NCBI RefSeq assembly: GCF_963082655.1
Contig: NC_081556.1
Span: forward strand, 149,994,001-150,058,000
DNA: 64,000 nt
Origin: Stomoxys calcitrans
Lineage: Eukaryota > Arthropoda > Insecta > Diptera > Muscidae
Reading direction: 5' to 3'
The notes beneath the pieces are model-generated. The model was not told the DNA's origin. It searched no databases and saw only the letters and a list, made by a program, of their open reading frames with translations. The translations under genes and the position numbers were made by a program. Positions 47,801-58,689 of this stretch are shown piece by piece (position 1 is the first letter of the stretch; each line of letters opens with the position of its first letter).

Positions 47801-50800
47801 CTTGACTTCTTGAGCTTCTAGATGTCGCAATTATTATCCGATTTGCCTGAAATTTTGTACGACGGATCCTCCCTTGACCATCAACATACGTGTTTATTTT
47901 GGTCTGAATCGGTCTATAGCCCGATACAGCTCCCATATAAATCGATCTCGCTCTTTTTTGCTTCTTGAGCCCCCAAAGGGCGCAATTCTTATTCGAATTG
48001 GCTGACATTTTACACAGGTCTCCAACATATATTTTAATTGTGGTCCAAACCGGACCCTATAGTGATATCGCTCTAATAGCAAAGCAAATCTTTTCTTATA
48101 TCCTTTTTTGCCTAAGAAGAGATGCCGGGAAAAGAACTCGACAAATGCGATCCATACTTGTTATTTCAAAAATCGCTTTTTTGAGAATTTCTACAATAAG
48201 GTAAACAATGATTTGTGGAAATTTTCCGCACTGAATGAACTTAATACCTACACGTAAAAAAACATTTGGGAACTTTTTACGGCAAACAAAAAGCTTGTAT
48301 CACTAAGCTTTGCTTTTATAACAACCGTGTATCGTTTCGCTGCAACATATCTAACGTTAGCCATAAAAGAAGTATTATTGAACATTACCAACTCTGTTTA
48401 TTGTAAAACCTTTAGCTGTTTCGTCTTGGATATAAGGACCTTAACTTTTTTTTAACACCAAAAACTCTTCGATTGCAAAATTGCTTCGATAGTTGCAAAT
48501 AATTATCCGTGTACCGAACCAATAATTATTCTCTTGTGTCTCTCCTTCTAGAGAGAAGGGTGAGTATTTGAGCGTATAGACCAGTGGTTGGCAAAAATAC
48601 TCACTCTATTGCAAATTTTTTGGTACATACACAAGAAAATAATCTCAAACAGACCCATAGGCTTGCAAACAATTGCAATTGTGTTCTCGTCACTGGTATA
48701 GACACATTCTCACACCCAACAACAGTATATGGAGCAACTCGGTCGAGGGCGTATGGTGTAGTGACAATGGAAAGCGACAATTTTCGATACAAAAATGCTG
48801 GTATGTCCAATGACAAAAATCTTTAGAGCAACACACAAATGACTGCTGTACACAAGAAAACACAATTTCTAAGGCACATACATTGTTTGGTAACATTTAC
48901 TCGACTTAGATAGTAGGTATTTAAATGTGCGAAAACAACAACATAATTTGTATACCCACATTCAAAGGATGGGGGTATATTAATTTTGACATTCCGTTTG
49001 CAACACACCGAAATATCCATGTCCGACCCTATAAAGTCCGTCTGTCTGTTAAAATCACGCTACAGTCTTTAAAAATAGAGATATTGAGCTGAACTTTGCA
49101 CAGATTCTTTTTTTTTTTTGTCCATAAGCAGGTAAAGTTCGAAGATGGGCTATATCGGACTATATCTTGATATAGCCCCCATATAGTCCGATCCGCCGAT
49201 TTAGGGTCTTAGGCCCATAGGAGCCACATTTATCAACCGCTCTTCAACATCCTTCTTCAATTTGGCCTAGATCAGTGCAGATTTGGATACAGATGTCATA
49301 TTGACTGATCCGCCGATTTAAGGTCTTGGGCCTATAAAAGCCACATTTATTATGCGATTTTGCTGAAATTTGGGACCGTGAGTTGTATTAGGCCCTTCGG
49401 CATCTTTCTTCAATTTGGCTCAGATCGGTCCAAAGTTGGATATGGCTACCATATGGACCGATCTCTCGATTTAAGATTTTGAGCCCATAAAAAGTGCATT
49501 TATAGTCCGATTTTGCAAAAATTTGGGACAGTGAGTTGTATTAGGCCCTTCGGTATCCTTCTCCAATTTGGCCTAGATCGGCCAGATTTGGATATAGCTG
49601 CCATATAGACCGATCCGCCGATTTAAGGTCTTAGGCCCAAATTTGGGATAGTGAGCTGTGTTAGACCACTCGACATCTTTCTTTAATTTGGCCTAGATCG
49701 GTCCAGGTTTGAATATAGCTGCCATATAGACCGATCGCTCGATTTAAGGCTTTGGGTCCATAAAAGGCGCATTTATTGTCCGATGTCGCCGAAATTTGGG
49801 ACAGTGAGTTAAGTTAAGCCCTTTGACATACTTCTGCAATATGGTACAGATTGATCTAGATTTGGATATAGCTGCCATATAGACCGATCTCTCGATTTAA
49901 GGTTTTGGGTCCATAAAAGGTGCATTTATTGTCCAATGTCACCGAAATTTTGGACAATGAGTTGTGTTGGGTCCTTTGACATTCTTCTTCAATTTGGCCT
50001 AGATCGGTCCAGATTTGGATATAGCTGCCATATAGACCGAACTCTCGATTTAGAGCGATGGCCCCATAAAAGGCGCATTTATAATCCGATTTCACTGAAA
50101 TTTGGCGCAGGGAGTGTTCTCTATATCAAGAATGAAAGCTATTGTCAGGGTCAAAAAAAAAAAAAATTGTCACAAATTCTTGAAAGTATTTATCGCATGT
50201 ATTTTATCGTAAACAAAGTCCAACGTTTTTCAGAAAAGAAGTTTACTTGGCGTAAATTTCTTTTATCTCAAACGAATTATTTTTTTGAGTGTACCTTAAG
50301 GCGATAGCGAAGCGGAACAGTCTATAATATGGGATTCGAATAAAAGCTGTTCATAAGTTGAGTACGTTACTGCCATGCAAGCTAAGGCCAAACATCTAGA
50401 CTATCATGACAATGTAAATTGTTAGCCCCCTAATTCTAGGTATAAATAAAGGCTATATGCTGCCCCGATAGCGCAGTTGGTAGCAGTGTGGGGATCGTGG
50501 GATTGATTTTCGCTAAAGGCTTGGTCTGATGCTACTGTGGTATCACAATGGACTAAAAGAGTCTTAATGAGTCTGTTTAGAAAAATATTGTGTTGCCCAA
50601 AAAGTAATTGCGGATTTTTTAAAAGAAAGTAAATGCATTTTTAATAAAACTTAGAATGAACTTTAATCAAATATACTTTTTTTACACTTTTTTTGCTAAA
50701 GCAAGCTAAAAGTAACAGCTCATAACTGACAGAAGAAAGAATGCAATTACAGAGTCACAAGCTGTGAAAAAATTTGTCAATGCCGACTATATGAAAAATC

Positions 50801-53800
50801 CGCAATTACTTTTTGGGCAACCCAATAGACTACAACTCTTACCTAATCTAAACTAAAAGCTTTGTAAGAACGGGTATCAAACAAGGCTTAAATATTGCCA
50901 AGATTTTTTATACTCACCACCATAGGATGGGGGTATACTAATCTAGTCATTCCGTTTGTAATACCTCGAAATATTGGGGTCTCGACATTCTGAGTCGAAC
51001 TAGCCATGTCCGTCCGTCCATCTTTCGAAATCACGATAGCGGTTGTTGTTGTTGTAGCAGTTTGTTGTGTTCTATCTTTCGTCTGCTTGATTCTGTTCAG
51101 TGTCAAGATCCAGGAACTCTGCGACTAAGATGGGGTGCGTCCACAGTGATCTGGGTTTGAGTCGAGTGGATCTGGCTGGGCATTTAAATCGGTGACGTGT
51201 ATCATGTTGTCCCTGGTTACAATCGGGACATACATCTTGCACATCGGCATCAATCCTTGCTCTGCAGGAGTTGAGGCGGCTACATTTGCCGGAAAGTAAT
51301 TGAGCCAGAACTACTTTGGTTTGCCGGGGGAGGTCAATTTCATCAGATGCAATGGGAGGCAGTCTTTCTCCAAGGACTAAATTCACCCGGTAGCCATTTA
51401 CCGCATCTGCTACCGTGTCTGCATGAACGTTGTCTAGACCTGCTTAATATGCCGCTTGATCCAGAGGTTCTCTCGTGTAGCGCTGAACCTCACGCTCTAG
51501 ATCATGTAGATCTACCTTAAGGCTTCTGGACGGTGGATATCTATCCACAAGATGATGATCTCTGCGATAACAGCTCAAAAGGTATTACATAGGCTGCGGC
51601 AGCATGTGCAGGATCTTTGTCTCCTGATGGAGGTGGTCCACATGAGAACTGAGGAGACAGTTCTCGTCGCAGTTCGGAGGGCGGCATTCTGACAGATCTG
51701 AATATGATTCTACTGCGTGTCACAAAGCTGACGAGACCACACTGGCGCTGCATTACTTACCACAGACCGGCCAATTGCTTTGTACGTGGTCAACAAGGTT
51801 TCTTTGTCTGCACGTGCAAGTGCTGCCGGCAAGTGACTTGAGGACCTTGTGTCTACTTTTGACTTTATCGCAAATTACATATGACATATGGGGAGAATGT
51901 GTAAGAGCTGTCAAATGTGACGCCAAATATTTTGGAACACTTTATGGTCGGAATAATTTCTCCATCGACCATCACAGTAAGCTCACTCGGAAGGAGTAAT
52001 GCCTCAAGCGTCTTTGCTACTGGTGAGAGAAGGGAGATCGGTCGGTACGACTCCCCCAAACTCGGGTCCTTTTCAAGCTTCAGTAGCGGGAGCACTCTGG
52101 CCATTTTCCAGACATCGGGAACTATAAGAGTGTTAAAATACTGGTTGAGGACAGTTGTGATGTACTCAGATAAATCCAGATTCTTTAGCGTCAGTGTAGG
52201 GATTCCGTCGGGACCCAACGCCTTGAATGATTTGGGGTCACGGATTACATTCGTAACTTTGCCCACGGTAAATTGTGATGGCAGTCTACCGGCTCGGAGA
52301 CCACGGATACGGCGAATGACTCTCCTCCTTGCCCTGACACTCTCGGGATGCACAATAACGGTTGACGGTTGAACAACCTGGAGCATCTCTTCGGATCAGT
52401 CACGGTTACGTCGTCGGACTGAGGTCCTGTCATCCCGTCTACCGCGGTTCGAGAGTGACTTAACAGTAGACCACAGCTGGCCTAAAACGGTGCTCAAGTT
52501 ACATTGCTTCAAGTATTCCAGCCAAAAATTCCGCTTATGTTCGTTGACTACCCTGTTTTTCAGATTCATCTCGCTGATTCTGGGGTCAGTGGGGTGCGTA
52601 CAACGAATCCCATTTCGCTCGTATGCCAGTACCACTGTCTGTGTGGGGATATTGGACCGCACTTGATGTATTCGACGGCCGACTGGTATAAAGCGAGCGG
52701 CTGCTGCAGTAATAATGACTCAGAATTTCCTCTCGGCAACTAGCACATCCGAGGTGGATGTCAGTTCACTGAATCCGCGATTGGTATACTCTCTGAAGCG
52801 ACCAATAGTGGGCGAACGCCTAAAGCTAGACACTTGAAATTTTGCACAGATACTTGGTCGTTGGGGATTGCAAATGGGCCATATTTGCAATTTTCATCCG
52901 ATTTGGCTGAAATTTTAACCACTGTGTCAAGTACGGTCTAAATCGGTATATAACCCGATATAGCTTCCATATAAACCTATCTCCCGATTTGACTTCTTGA
53001 GCCCCTGGGGGCCTCAATTTTCATCCTATTTGGCTGACATTTTGAACATGGTGTTCTGTTATGACTCCCAACAACTGTGCTAAGTACGGTCAAATCCGGT
53101 CTATAACCTGATATAGCTCCCATATAAACCGATCTCTCGATTTGACTTCTTGAGCCCCTGGGAGCCTCAATTTTCATCCTATTTGACTGACATTTTGAAC
53201 ATAGTGTTCTGTTGTGACTCCCAACAATTGTGCTAAGTACGGTCAAAACCGGTCTATTACCTGATATAGCTCCCATATAAACCGATCTCTCGATTTGACT
53301 ACTTGTGCCCCTGGAAGCCTCAATTTTCATCCGACTTGGCTGAAATGTTGCACATAGTATTCTGTTATGACTTTCAATAGCTGTGCTGTAGCTGTACGGT
53401 CCAAATCGGAGTATAGTTCCCATATAAACCGATACCCCGGCTTGACTTCTTGAGCCCGTGGAAGCCACAATTTTTGGCTGATTTCGCTGAAATTTTGCAC
53501 GTGGTGTTCTTTTATGACTTCCAACTACTGTGCCTAGTATGGTTCAAATCGGACCATTAGCTGATATAGCTCTCACATAAACCGATCTCCCGATTGTACT
53601 TCTTGAGTCCCTATAGGCTGCAATTCTTATCTCTTAAGCTGAAATTTTGCACCATGATTTTTCATATGACTTCCAATATACGAGCTAGAAATGGTCTAAA
53701 TCAGTCTAAAAGCTGATACAGGTCCCATATAAACTTAGCTCCGGATTACACTTCTTGAGCCGCTAGAGGGCGCAGTTCTTATCCGTTTTGGCTGTTACTT

Positions 53801-55363
53801 TGTACCACGACTTTTTCTTTAATCTGCAACATAAGTACCAAGTATGATTCAAATCGGTACATAACCTGATATAGCTCCGATCCAAACCGATCTCCTGATT
53901 GTACTTCTTTCGCCTCTTGAAGCTGAAGATTGTATCTAATTAGGCTGAAACTTTACACAATGATTTTTCTTATAAGCTCCATACCATGACCTCATAACGG
54001 CCCATAACCCGTTATAGCTCCCATGCAAACCGATCTCCGAATATACTTTTTGAGCCCCTAGATTCTGCAATTCTTATCCGATTTGACTAAAATTTTGCGC
54101 AATGACTTTTCCTATGACCTCCAACATACGTGCCAAGTGAGGTCTACATCGGTCTATAACCTGATACAGCTCCCAAGCAAACTTTCTAAAGAAACTTTTT
54201 CGAGACGAAAAATTTTATAAAGAAACTTTTTCGAGACGAAAAATTTTATAAAGAAACTTTTTCGAGACGAAACATTTTCTAAAAAAAAAAAATTCTAAAG
54301 AAACTTTTTCGAGACAAAAAATTTTCTAAAGAAACTTTTTCGGGACGAAAAATTTTCTAAAGAAACTTTTTTGAGACGAAACATTTTCTAAAGAAACTTT
54401 TTCGAGACGAAAAATTTGTTAAAGAAACTTTTTCGAGACGAAAAATTTGTTAAAGAAACTTTTTCGAGACGAAAAATTTGTTAAAGAAACTTTTTCGAGA
54501 CGAAAAATTTTCTAAAGAAACTTTTTCGAGACCAAAATTTTTCTAAAGAAACCTTTTCGAGACGAAAAATTTTCTAAAGAAACTTTTTCGAGACGAAAAA
54601 TTTTCTAAAGAAACTTTTTCGAGACGAAAAATTTTCTAAAGAAACTTTTTCGAGACGAAAAATTTTCTAAAGAAACTTTTTCGAGACGAAAAATTTTCTA
54701 AAGAAACTTTTTCGAGACGAAAAATTTTCTAAAGAAACTTTTTCGAGACGAAAATCTTTCTAAAGAAACTTTTTCGAGACGAAAAATTTTCTAAAGAAAC
54801 TTTTTCGAGACGAAAATTTTTCTAAAGAAACTTTTTCGAAACGAAAAATTTTCTAAAGAAACTTTTTCGAGACGAAAAATTTTCTAAAGAAACTTTTTCG
54901 AGACGAAAAATTTTCTAAAGAAACTTTTTCGAGACGAAAAATTTTCTAAAGAAACTTTTTCGAGACGAAAAATTTTCTAAAGAAACTTTTTCGAGACGAA
55001 AAATTTTCTAAAGAAACTTTTTCGAGACGAAAAATTTTCTAAAGAAACTTTTTCGAGACGAAAAAATTTCTAAAGAAACTTTTTCGAGACGAAAAATTTT
55101 CTAAAGAAACTTTTTCGAAGAAACTTAACTTACTGTCTAGTTTTATTCCTTTTCAATATTTTTGGACTTTTTACCTAGCAAATAAAACCCATTGCAAAAC
55201 TGTGGCCTCACCCTGTCTCAAACTTACCCACACCAATGGCGGCATCTGCATAATTGTCACTTAATCCAATGTGTGGCGTTATGGTCTTTTTACACTTCAG
55301 GAATAGCACAATCAGTATCCAACCCAATATTAGCACCAAATACACAAAACCCAACATACTCAT
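44747..55363 (-). CDS. Small single-pass membrane protein with NPxY and PPxY motifs
   Basis: Exons 55228-55363, 45011-45232 and 44747-44835 give 148 aa. The joins keep frame: GTG G|GTAAGT to TAG|AT CAA makes GAT, and AAT G|GTAAGT to TAG|CA GCC makes GCA. The ATG at 55361-55363 starts MSMLGFVYLVLILGWILIVL, a membrane helix with almost no outside part, followed by KCKK. The tail has NPAY (endocytic or PTB-type) and PPPSYDEVM, a PPxY motif that in other proteins binds WW domains of Nedd4-type ligases. The same frame is open upstream to about 55441 (…SAWISQWQPVAEE…), so the true start or an earlier exon could lie 5'. I do not recognise the gene. Trafficking or ubiquitin-adaptor roles are inference. 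Intron 1 is 10 kb of repeats. The gene is convergent with the LRR gene. Confidence 0.7.
45011..45232 (-). CDS. PPxY gene exon 2 (cytoplasmic tail)
   Basis: 222 nt between acceptor AAATTCTAG and donor GTAAGT. It encodes QQRPTIHVIQLPRDELEQED, an Arg/Ser-rich middle (SNSLRRHSQR) and AIVNPAYTHDEDYVIN. Both borders match consensus well. Confidence 0.78.
45385..46599 (-). repeat. Dispersed repeat family 1b, inverted copy
   Basis: Starts AAACAAGTAAAAAGGCG then a 21-bp perfect palindrome at 45403-45423 (core GGCCGGGCC). The internal unit ATCGAGAGATCGGTCTATAT, GGCAGCTATATCCAAATC and GACAATAAATGCGCCTTTTA recurs. It is interrupted by MITE copy 3 and resumes at 46835. Open frames on both strands (45563-46387) come from the period. 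Confidence 0.75.
46600..46834. mobile_element. Mariner-type MITE, copy 3, nested in family 1b
   Basis: GGTTGCCCAAAAAGTAATTG to CAATTACTTTTTGGGCAACC plus CAA, same internal sequence as copy 2. The surrounding repeat continues across it (…CGGATCTATCTA | TATATGGGAGCTATATCA…). Confidence 0.85.
46835..48160. repeat. Dispersed repeat family 1 and 1b, joined copies
   Basis: 46835-46940 finishes the interrupted 1b copy. From about 47160 the unit CATATAAACCGATCTTGGG(T/C), CTTGACTTCTTGAGCC, GCGCAATTCTTATCCGATT and TGTTTTG(T/C)TATGATATCC repeats five times at ~155 bp. It ends near ACTCGACAAATGCGATCC. Confidence 0.75.
48161..48949. other. Spacer in the PPxY gene intron
   Basis: Unique-looking sequence. 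AGACCAGTGGTTGGCAAA at 48578-48595 resembles the end of some hAT elements, but no matching inverted end was found. Open frames at 48584-48826 (both strands) have no domain. Confidence 0.4.
48950..50130 (+). repeat. Dispersed repeat family 1b copy
   Basis: Opens TATACCCACATTCAAAGGAT then GGGGGTATATTAATTTTGAC. Six ~150-bp units follow with ATATAGCTGCCATATAGACC and TTTATTGTCCGA(T/A)GTC. Frames at 49856-50307 are not genes. Confidence 0.75.
50131..50459. other. Short spacer, nothing recognised
   Basis: Unique-looking DNA with an 18-A run near 50150. No gene, RNA or repeat match was seen. Confidence 0.35.
50460..50585 (+). mobile_element. tRNA-derived SINE (family S2) with a LINE-like 3' tail
   Basis: The head TGCCCCGATAGCGCAGTTGG contains box A (TAGCGCAGTTGGTAGCAG). 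Box B is decayed (GGATTGATTTTCG, ~50500). The 3' part has CTGTGGTATCACAATGGAC at 50535-50553, identical over 19 nt to the 3' end of LINE B, followed by a small hairpin. The element is about 125 bp. Confidence 0.7.
50590..50824. mobile_element. Mariner-type MITE, copy 4
   Basis: GTTGCCCAAAAAGTAATTGC to the reverse end GGGCAACCCAA. Same orientation as copy 1. It lies immediately after the S2 SINE. Confidence 0.85.
50905..54185 (+). repeat. Dispersed repeat family 1 copy, split by LINE I
   Basis: 50905-51041 holds the opening (CACCACCATAGGATGGGGGT, GTCCGTCCGTCCATC, GAAATCACGATAGCGG). 52808-54185 holds the body, with units marked CCCATATAAACCGATCTC, GACTTCTTGAGCCCCTGG and TGTTCTGTTATGACT. The join point matches the intact sequence at 63100-63130. 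Frames at 52826-53524 are period artefacts. Confidence 0.75.
51042..52800 (-). mobile_element. LINE I: jockey-like element with an internal RT deletion
   Basis: Minus strand: pre-RT (52396-52662, LAYERNGIRCTHPTDPRISE), RT start GPDGIPTLTLKNL, then KMARVLPLLKLEKDP and ESYRPISLLSPVAKTLEALL. It then jumps straight to CSKIFGVTFDSSYTFSP (51865-52386). The palm with YADD is missing. The C-terminus has QLLSGKCSRLNSC and CPDCNQGQHDTRHRFKCPA (51072-51386), typical of jockey-clade ORF2. A (CAA)n-type tail lies at 51042-51060. It inserted into family 1 DNA. Confidence 0.82.
54186..55130. repeat. 31-bp minisatellite, about 30 copies
   Basis: Unit AAAGAAACTTTTTCGAGACG followed by AAAAATTTTCT, period 31 bp, highly uniform from about 54540 on. 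It ends CTTTTTCGAAGAAACTTAAC, 100 bp from exon 1 of the PPxY gene. There are no unique spacers, so it is not a CRISPR array. It lies in the gene's first intron. Confidence 0.95.
55228..55363 (-). CDS. PPxY gene exon 1 (membrane helix)
   Basis: Encodes MSMLGFVYLVLILGWILIVL, then FLKCKKTITPHIGLSDNYAD, ending before donor GTAAGT (55227-55222). The frame continues upstream without a stop to about 55441; a possible but weak acceptor (GACAACAG) sits there. Confidence 0.7.
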
Positions 55364-55442
55364 GTAGGGCGAAGTTTCTTCGGCTACAGGCTGCCACTGG
55401 GAAATCCAGGCACTAGCGTTGAGTAAATACAGATTCTGTTGT

Positions 55443-56147
55443 CAATTTCGATGCCACATATCATAGATGCAGAATTTCGATAAATAATTGGCCGCGTTTG
55501 AATGGAATTTCTTTTTTTGTGAACTTTGTTTCGGGGTCTTATATAGGAAGAAACCCCTTTTTGCTTTTGGTTTAAAAAAGAAATCGTTTCGAAATCGTTT
55601 AAATGAAAATTGCTGGGCAACTTAAGTGGTGGCCGTTTTTCACATTTCTATTATTCAAGTGAAAATCGATAAAATGACATTTTCCAAATAGGACACGCGG
55701 TGGCAGTGCCAGCACTGGACATTGCTTCTCGTTGTTGGTGGATTTAATACTGACAGTCTGTGTCAGTCAGTCCAGTTCAGTCCAGTTGAGTCGATTCGAG
55801 TCGCTGCTGAAGTTGAAGATGGATACACAATGACGATGACGGCGACGAAGAACAAACCTTTTGGGGGCGGGGGACATTGTTGGCTAGCTGCTAGCTACTA
55901 GCCAGGCTAGCTGTTTTAGTTGTATTGTGTGTGGTGTGCTTGTGGGCTTACTAACTATAAGCCAAAGGATATATGTATAGTCATTTAGCCATGGCTATGT
56001 GAGGTTGAAGTTGTTGTTGGTTATTGTATTGCTGTTGCTGTGTTGCTACCATCGCTGCTGCTGGTCACCGATTAAATACCCTTATAGTGAAATTCGATAG
56101 GGGCTGTTTTTAACACAAAGGGTTGTTCCTTAGGGGCAATAAAAAAA
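55443..56147. promoter_or_regulatory. Upstream region of the PPxY gene, no defined promoter
   Basis: GC-richer than the surroundings, with GACGATGACGGCGACGAAG and repeated CAGTCCAGT words (55770-55790). It may contain the 5' UTR or promoter, since it adjoins the first recognised exon, but no TATA box or clear initiator is assigned. Confidence 0.3.
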
Positions 56148-56962
56148 ACAAAAATATTTTAACTAGGTTACGCTTTTAAGGTAACTAACTAGTTCTCTTC
56201 TTTGCTTTGTTAATTTCGAGAGGAAAAATTTTCTAAAGAATCTTTTTCGAGACGAAAAAATTTTCTAAAGAAACCTTTTTGAGACGAAAATATTGCTAAA
56301 GAAATTTTATTGAAACGAAAATTTTTTTATAGAAATTTTATTGAGACGAAAAATTTTCTAAAGAAACATTTCGAAAAAAATTTCGTTTTTAGAAAATTTT
56401 TCGTCTCGAAAAAGTTTCTTTAGAAAAGTTTTCGTCTTGAAAAAGTTTTTTTAGAAAATTTTTCGTCTCGAAAAAGTTTCTTAAGAAAATTTTTCGTCTT
56501 GAAAAAGTTTCTTTAGAAAATTTTTCGTCTCGAAAAAGTTTCTTTAGAAAATTTTTCGTCTCGAAAAAGTTTCTTTAGAAAATTTTTCGTCTCGAAAAAG
56601 TTTCTTTAGAAAATTTTTCGTCTCGAAAAAGTTTCTTTAGAAAATTTTTCGTCTCGAAAAAGTTTCTTTAGAAAATTTTTCGTCTCGAAAAAGTTTCTTT
56701 AGAAAATTTTTCGTCTCGAAAAAGGTTTTTAGAAAATTTTTCGTCTCGAAAAAGTTTCTTTAGAAAATTTTTCGTCTCAAAAGAGTTTCTTTAGAAAATT
56801 TTTTGTCTCGATAAAGTTTCTTTAGAAAATTTTTTGTCTCGAAAAAGTTTCTTTAGAAAATTTTTCGTCTCGAAATTAACAAAGCAAAGAAGAGAACTAG
56901 TTAGTAACCTTAAAAAATCCGCAATTACTTTTGGGCAACCCAATAGTTAAAATATTTTATAA
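56148..56962. repeat. Fold-back element with minisatellite arms
   Basis: Left arm: AATATTTTAACT, then AAGGTAACTAACTAGTTCTC (56176-), then 31-bp units in plus orientation to about 56370. Right arm: reversed units from 56385 to 56878, then GAGAACTAGTTAGTAACCTT (56893-56912), then AGTTAAAATATT. The arms are inverted copies around a tip near 56375. A MITE end (56909-56943) sits only in the right arm. Confidence 0.8.
56909..56943. mobile_element. MITE terminal fragment
   Basis: AAATCCGCAATTACTTTTGG then GCAACCCAATA, one mariner-type end only. The rest of the element is absent. Confidence 0.7.
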
Positions 56963-56964
56963 AA

Positions 56965-57290
56965 TTAAATAAAATTTTCTAAAGAAACTTTTTCGAGACG
57001 AAAAATTTTCTAACGAAACTTTATCGAGACGAAAAATTTTCTAAAGAAACTTTTTCAAGACCAAAAATTTTTTAAAGAAACTTTTTCGAGGCGAAAAATT
57101 TTCTAAAGTAACTTTTTCGAGGCGAAAAACTTTTTTTTCGAGACAAAAAATTTTCTACAGAAATTTTATTGAGGCGAAAATTCTTTTGAGACGAAAATGT
57201 TTCTAAAGAAAATTTTCCAAGACAAAAAATTTTCTAAAAAAATTTTTTTGGAGACGAAAATTTTTTAAAGAAACTTTTTACCAATTTCTT
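56965..57290. repeat. Degenerate 31-bp minisatellite
   Basis: Same unit as 54186-55130 but with many substitutions and indels (CTTTATCGAGACG, TTTTTCAAGACC, TTTTCCAAGAC). It looks older than the main array. Confidence 0.8.
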
Positions 57291-58204
57291 TCTGTTAAAA
57301 CTTAATTGTATAACCCTTATAAGTTGAAACCATAAATGTTTTTTATTATTTTCTAGGTTCAGTATATTCTACAAGTCATACGTCATAGAGTCCATTTGAA
57401 GCAAACACCTACTTAACAACAACATCATATGCAATACACTTACTTACTTTGTCGTATGTGTGTGTGTGTGTGTTTGAGTGTGCTTGTATGTTGACATGGG
57501 TTTCCTTGGTTTCCTTTGGCATTGTTTCCATCATGGAAATGCGATTAAGTTTAACGCTCTTTTCACCGACCGACCGAGCGAATGGCTCCACCACCATTTA
57601 AACGAACCGACTATCACAAAAGCTTCATGTAGACCGTTGTTGTAAACTTTGCAAACTCTTCGATGGCATTTGACCAGTGTATTAGCGCATTTATATTTAC
57701 TATTGGGTAGTTAAGAGACATTAGACTGGGGGATTGCGAGTTTTGTTTTGTTTTTTTTTGACAAAGTTTTGAATAATTGAGACTATAATAAAAAATAAAC
57801 TAAAATATAAAAGGCTTAAAAATTTTTTTATATAATTTCAGAATTTAAAATAGGCATAACACCCAGGAACATAAAAAAATAAAAATTCAAGATAGAAGAC
57901 CATGTATCAGCGTTTGAAAGGTTTATAAATAAAATTGGATGCTCTTTTACAAGGACTGTTCTTTTCTAATACCAAGATTATCAAATATTTTACGCGACAT
58001 TCCAGAATAAAAGAAAACTTGTAGAGAAGACAGTGATCATTCACAAATGTTTGTGTAGGCTTTCTTCGAGCTCTGCTTTGTACGTACACGAACCCATTGC
58101 AACATCTGTTTAAGTCATATTCCCCTTCCTTGCACTAGTGCAACTGAATTTTTGTATATTGTTTTTGTTGTATTGCTTAGACCGGTTGATGCAAATGCAA
58201 ACTG
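57291..58204. other. Spacer, no gene seen
   Basis: A (GT)n run is at 57456-57472. Minus-strand frames at 57409-57597 and 57907-58089 have no domain. Nothing further is recognised. Confidence 0.4.
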
Positions 58205-58209
58205 GAAAA

Positions 58210-58512
58210 TTTGCCCATGAACATTCCCCTAAGGACAGGGGCACACTTCTCACATATCAATGAGTGCAGTCCGATTCAACTTTAAGCTCAATGATAAGGG
58301 GCCTCTTTTTTATGGCCGAGTCCGAACGGCGTGCCGCAGTGCGACAACTCTTTGGAGAGAAGTTTTACATGGCATAGTACCTCACAAATGTTGCCAGCAT
58401 TAGGAGGGGAAAACCACAGCTGAAAATTTTTTCTGATGGTCTCGCCAGGATTTGAACCCAGGCGTTCAGCGTCATTGGCGGACATGCTAACCTCTGCGCT
58501 ACTGTGGCCTCC
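58210..58512 (-). mobile_element. SINE S1, near full-length, reversed
   Basis: From TTTGCCCATGAACATTCCCC through GGCACGCCG-type body to box B (GGATTTGAACCCAGG), GTTCAGCGTCATTGGCGG, box A (TAACCTCTGCGCTACTGTGG) and GGCCTCC at 58512. The best reversed copy in the window. Confidence 0.85.
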
Positions 58513-58689
58513 GATCGGTTGATGTAATATTTTTACACAAAAAGAGATAGGTTTGTAAGATCTTTTTCAGACAATCGGATTATAAAAGTAGAGATAGAAT
58601 ACTCTGACGTCTGGACAAAATACATTCGCAGGGAGATGAAAAAGACAGAGAAACGAAGCGCCGTTACACACGGTACAAAAATTGATAAA

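Noticed and set aside
48578..48595. AGACCAGTGGTTGGCAAA resembling a hAT transposon end
   Set aside because: No inverted partner or 8-bp target duplication was found nearby.
54186..55130. Regular 31-bp repeats suggesting a CRISPR array
   Set aside because: Units are contiguous with no variable spacers, the host is a eukaryote, and no cas-like genes are present.
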